Origin: Flavobacterium cutihirudinis
GTDB lineage: Bacteria; Bacteroidota; Bacteroidia; Flavobacteriales; Flavobacteriaceae
Direction: 5' to 3'
DNA length: 64,000 bases
Assembly: GCF_003385895.1 (NCBI RefSeq)
Contig: NZ_QRDQ01000008.1
Span: 124,001 to 188,000, forward strand
Below, piece after piece: positions 60,918 through 64,000 of the stretch (its first letter is position 1; each line of letters starts with the position of its first letter). Made by a program: the position numbers and the translations under genes. The notes below the pieces were generated by a model. That model was not told where the DNA came from. It did not search any database and worked only from the letters and a program-made list of their open reading frames with translations.

Positions 60918-62384
60918 TTATAGTTTACCTTGGTATTTAGAACCAATATGTCTAATTTCAGTTCTTCTGTTTTGTGCTTTACCTGCAGCAGTTTTGTTAC
61001 TTGCAACTGGTTTAGAAGATCCAAATCCTTTAGCTTCTAAGTTCTCTGGATTAACTCCTCTTTCGATCAACGCGTTCATTACAGCGTTTGCTCTGTCTTG
61101 AGAAAGTTTATCGTTGATTTTAGCAGAACCTGTACTATCTGTGTGTCCTTCGATAGAGAATTTCGCGTTTGGATAGTTTTTAAGGATTTCTTTAATAGCA
61201 TCTAATCTAGCTGGAGTTTCTTTGTCACCAGTTTTGAAAGTAGCTTTTCCTGAGTTAAAGTAAACCGCTCTTGCTTGAACTTTAAGATCTTCTAAAGCTT
61301 GAGTTGTTACTTCAGGACATCCTCTGTTACTAGCTGGACCAGCAACTGTAGGACAATCGTCATCTTTATCAGCAACACCGTCTTTGTCAGCGTCTAAGAA
61401 AGGACAACCACCATTTTCTTTAGGACCTGCAACTGTAGGACATTTATCGTCTTTATCAGCGATTCCGTCTCCGTCAGTATCAGGACAACCTTTTAAAGCA
61501 GCTAAACCAGCAACATCTGGACAAGCATCATCTTTATCAGCAATTCCGTCTCCGTCAGTATCAGGACATCCGTTTAATGCAGCTAAACCAAATACATCTG
61601 GACAAGCATCAGAAGCATCAACGATTCCGTCACCGTCAGTATCAGGACATCCGTTGAATTGTTTTAAACCAGCAACATCTGGACAAGCATCGTCTTTGTC
61701 ATAGATTCCGTCTCCGTCAGTATCTTTACCTCCGAATTTGAAAACTAGACCTGCAGTGTGTTGGAAGTGAGATGGAGCATCTGGAGTACCAGAAGCATCT
61801 TCTCTATCTCCACTTACTGACCATTTGTATCTAGTAGCAAGCTCAAGACCAATAGCATCAGTAAACCAGAAAGTAACACCAGCACCTGGGTTAACTGTTC
61901 CGTAGCTACTATCTCCAAAGAAAGTGTAACCTCCACCAACAGATAACGAAGGATCAATCACTTTAGATTTGATTAATTCTTGGAAGCTGTACTTAACAGT
62001 AGCATCGATTCCGTAGTACATCAAATCACCAGGATTTTCAACTATCATCCCTCTACCATCGTGACCAGGAGCAGTTGGATCAAATTTAACATATTTGTCA
62101 ATTTTATTCACAGATCCCTGTAATCCAACAGAAAATCCAGAACCTACATATCTAGACACACCGATGTAAGATAAAGAAGGAAGAATGTTCCAGTTATCTT
62201 TTACATCAAATGGCTGAGAAAAATGCGCCGGAAAAAAGTCAACGTGATCTGGACTTGCACTAGTTCTTGTATCCACAGCATTAACCCCAAAAGAGATCGC
62301 CCATGGATTGTTACTGTCTTGCGCGTGAGAAGTTAAACCCATCGCCATCAATACAGCAACTAAAAGTTTGTTAAGATGTTTCAT
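60918..62384 (-). CDS. OmpA-family outer-membrane protein with thrombospondin type-3 repeats
   Basis: The 488-residue protein has a signal peptide ([20 protein letters not shown]), a beta-barrel (about 25-225) and five to six calcium-binding TSP3 repeats ([19 protein letters not shown], about residues 226-350). A C-terminal OmpA domain binds peptidoglycan ([18 protein letters not shown], then [20 protein letters not shown], then [13 protein letters not shown]). It links outer membrane and cell wall. It has a strong promoter and its own terminator. Genes of this type are abundant in Flavobacteria. Confidence 0.95.
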   Translation of the reverse strand: MKHLNKLLVAVLMAMGLTSHAQDSNNPWAISFGVNAVDTRTSASPDHVDFFPAHFSQPFDVKDNWNILPSLSYIGVSRYVGSGFSVGLQGSVNKIDKYVKFDPTAPGHDGRGMIVENPGDLMYYGIDATVKYSFQELIKSKVIDPSLSVGGGYTFFGDSSYGTVNPGAGVTFWFTDAIGLELATRYKWSVSGDREDASGTPDAPSHFQHTAGLVFKFGGKDTDGDGIYDKDDACPDVAGLKQFNGCPDTDGDGIVDASDACPDVFGLAALNGCPDTDGDGIADKDDACPDVAGLAALKGCPDTDGDGIADKDDKCPTVAGPKENGGCPFLDADKDGVADKDDDCPTVAGPASNRGCPEVTTQALEDLKVQARAVYFNSGKATFKTGDKETPARLDAIKEILKNYPNAKFSIEGHTDSTGSAKINDKLSQDRANAVMNALIERGVNPENLEAKGFGSSKPVASNKTAAGKAQNRRTEIRHIGSKYQGKL

Positions 62385-62421
62385 ACTTAATTTTTTTAAT
62401 TACAATTTAGTTAATTACAAG

Positions 62422-62452
62422 CAAAAGTAACACCAAATTTTTTAAATACAAA
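62422..62452 (-). promoter_or_regulatory. Promoter of the ompA-family gene
   Basis: On the minus strand: -33 TTTG (62449-62452), 19-bp spacer, -7 TACTTTTG (62422-62429). Both boxes match the Bacteroidota consensus exactly, as expected for an abundant protein. Confidence 0.65.
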
Positions 62453-62497
62453 ATGAAATGTTAAAAAAAACCTACAAAAATTCGCTGTTTGTGGTAA

Positions 62498-63691
62498 TTA
62501 TATAACTTTTAACATTTTACCGACAACTGTGAAAGCATTTATAGCCTTGTCCAAATGCTCTTGAGTGTGAGCAGCAGAGAGCTGAACTCTAATTCTTGCT
62601 TTCTCTTTTGGAACAACAGGGAAAAAGAAACCTATAACATAAATTCCTTGTTTCAAAAGCTCATTTGCCATTGTTTGAGACAACTTTGCATCATACAACA
62701 TAACCGGTACTATAGCCGAATCACCATCAATAATATCAAATCCGGCTTTTTTCATTCCTTCTTTAAAATAATTGGTATTCCATTCCAATTTATCACGTAA
62801 TGAAGTATCTTTTTCTAAAAGCTCAAAAACCTTAATTGAAGCACCAACAATAGCCGGCGCCAATGAGTTTGAAAACAAATATGGTCTTGAACGCTGACGA
62901 AGTAATTCAATTATTTCTTTTTTTGCAGTAGTATAGCCTCCCATTGCTCCACCTAGAGCCTTACCCAATGTACCTGTAATAATATCAACACGTCCCATTA
63001 CGCCTTTTGCTTCAAGCGTACCTTTTCCTGTTGCACCGATAAATCCTGCAGCATGACATTCGTCCACCATAACCATTGCGTCATACTTATCAGCTAAATC
63101 ACATATTTTATCTAAAGGAGCAACCAATCCGTCCATAGAGAAAACACCATCTGTTACAATCAATTTAAAACGAGCTCCTGCTTCATTCGCCTTAATTAAT
63201 TGTTGTTCCAAATCGGCCATGTTATTATTTTCGTAACGATAACGAGCCGCTTTACACAAACGAACTCCATCAATAATTGAAGCATGATTTAAACTATCCG
63301 AAATAATTGCATCATTTTCTCCAAGTAAAGGCTCAAAAACACCTCCATTTGCATCAAATGCTGCTGCATATAAAATAGTATCTTCAGTTCCGTAAAAATC
63401 TGCAATCTTTTTTTCTAAAGTTTTGTGAATATCTTGTGTTCCGCAAATGAAACGCACTGACGACATTCCGAAACCATGTGTATCCATAGTGTCTTTAGCC
63501 GCCTGTACAACTTCCGGATGAGAAGATAAACCTAAATAATTGTTTGCACAAAAGTTCAAAACGCTCTCTCCTGTTGAAATTGTAATTTCAGCACCTTGAG
63601 GAGAAGTAATAATACGTTCCTTCTTAAAAATTCCATTTTCTTCAATTGTCTGCAATTCACTTTGCAGATGCTCTTTAATTTTACCGTACAT
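62498..63691 (-). CDS. kbl: Glycine C-acetyltransferase (2-amino-3-ketobutyrate CoA ligase)
   Basis: The 397-residue PLP enzyme has Lys244 in [23 protein letters not shown] and [15 protein letters not shown], and begins [16 protein letters not shown], the Kbl N-terminus. It cleaves 2-amino-3-ketobutyrate to glycine and acetyl-CoA in threonine breakdown. No threonine dehydrogenase gene (tdh) is adjacent in the window. Related AOS-family members exist; the start and active-site segments favour Kbl. Confidence 0.92.
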   Translation of the reverse strand: MYGKIKEHLQSELQTIEENGIFKKERIITSPQGAEITISTGESVLNFCANNYLGLSSHPEVVQAAKDTMDTHGFGMSSVRFICGTQDIHKTLEKKIADFYGTEDTILYAAAFDANGGVFEPLLGENDAIISDSLNHASIIDGVRLCKAARYRYENNNMADLEQQLIKANEAGARFKLIVTDGVFSMDGLVAPLDKICDLADKYDAMVMVDECHAAGFIGATGKGTLEAKGVMGRVDIITGTLGKALGGAMGGYTTAKKEIIELLRQRSRPYLFSNSLAPAIVGASIKVFELLEKDTSLRDKLEWNTNYFKEGMKKAGFDIIDGDSAIVPVMLYDAKLSQTMANELLKQGIYVIGFFFPVVPKEKARIRVQLSAAHTQEHLDKAINAFTVVGKMLKVI

Positions 63692-63772
63692 TTCTATCTA
63701 TTTAAAACGTTAAAAATTAACAACTTAACCACCAATTAAGCCATATAAACCTTTAACATCTGATTAATTTTT

Positions 63773-64000
63773 TCACAAATTTACTACATCGATTTCGGTT
63801 CCAATGTATACCAAAGCTTTTTTTAACACTTCGTAACCTAACTCTTCAATTGCCATTTGATATTCCCTAACCTGATTCGCATACTTTGAATTAACCGCTC
63901 CAGTTTTATAGTCCAACAGATATGCTTTTTTATCTTCAGTCAACACAATTCTGTCCGGTTTTAAGATCTTACCATCTTTTTGAATAATGGTCTGCTCATT
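63773..64000 (-). CDS. UvrD-helicase/AddA-like nuclease, C-terminal end (runs off window)
   Basis: The last 75 codons are inside the window. They end at TGA 63773-63775 and encode ILKPDRIVLTEDKKAYLLDY, KTGAVNSKYANQVREYQMAI and EELGYEVLKKALVYIGTEID. PDRIVL, LLDYKTG and NQVREYQMAI are the nuclease motifs of AddA/RecB-type exonucleases. It is the partner expected for the AddB-like gene, although kbl and the ompA-family gene lie between them. Confidence 0.85.
   Translation of the reverse strand, partial: NEQTIIQKDGKILKPDRIVLTEDKKAYLLDYKTGAVNSKYANQVREYQMAIEELGYEVLKKALVYIGTEIDVVNL

Noticed and set aside
61384..61704. Plus-strand 106-codon frame with repeated PSPSVSGQP units
   Set aside because: It is the antisense of the TSP3 repeats in the OmpA-family gene.

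Overview
The window looks like a chromosomal segment of a Flavobacterium-like member of the Bacteroidota. Supporting signs are low GC content, promoters of the TTTG-N19/20-TAnnTTTG type (seen before sdhC, ompA, mvaS and a tRNA gene), weak ribosome-binding sites, typical flavobacterial families (PID-CTERM small protein, OmpA with thrombospondin type-3 repeats, DUF2490, LpxR, AddAB-like nucleases, HMG-CoA synthase) and several families of intergenic palindromic repeats. No ribosomal RNA, CRISPR array, prophage structural genes or complete insertion sequence was seen.

Layout. Positions 1-6 kb: the start of queD at the window edge, two 58-residue membrane proteins, an enoyl-CoA hydratase, tRNA-Ala(GGC), an orphan HsdR-N-like nuclease, and an overlapping envelope operon (FAD oxidoreductase, mtgA, lpxR-like). 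Positions 6-14.6 kb: an S9 peptidase, then a signalling block made of a hybrid histidine kinase (HisKA-HATPase-REC-Hpt), a convergent NtrC-type sigma-54 response regulator, and six consecutive ~98-residue exported PepSY-like paralogues. The first paralogue is preceded by a sigma-54-like promoter and, further upstream, three inverted repeats. This is the best candidate for an undescribed system in the window. Positions 14.6-20.7 kb: housekeeping genes (accC, accB, fabH, rpmF, DUF177, pdxA, ribE) and a PID-CTERM protein.

Positions 20788-32973 hold a ~12.1-kb integrative and mobilizable element inserted in the 3' end of a CAT-anticodon tRNA gene. It is bounded by 51-bp direct repeats, has an integrase at its left end and paired arm-type repeats near both ends. 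It carries relaxase, MobC, a candidate oriT, a primase, a primase-helicase, an iteron-like cluster and an excisionase-like protein, so it resembles the NBU class of Bacteroides elements. Its cargo is an alkyl sulfatase with two outer-membrane-type proteins. Part of the cargo is visibly richer in GC than the rest.

Positions 33-45.7 kb: methylmalonyl-CoA epimerase, an unusual overlapping lipoprotein/large exported protein pair, an Ig-like lipoprotein, a nitrilase-family amidase, a DeoR regulator with a palindrome before its start, the sdhCAB operon, and HMG-CoA synthase. Positions 45.7-51 kb: an accessory stretch of small exported and membrane proteins, a LytTR regulator, two GNAT acetyltransferases and most of the intergenic repeats. 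Positions 51-64 kb: aminopeptidase P, an alpha/beta hydrolase, ferritin, a TIGR00266 protein, a second hydrolase (TTG start), a small ABC module, an AddB-like nuclease, an OmpA-family protein, kbl and the C-terminus of an AddA-like helicase-nuclease.
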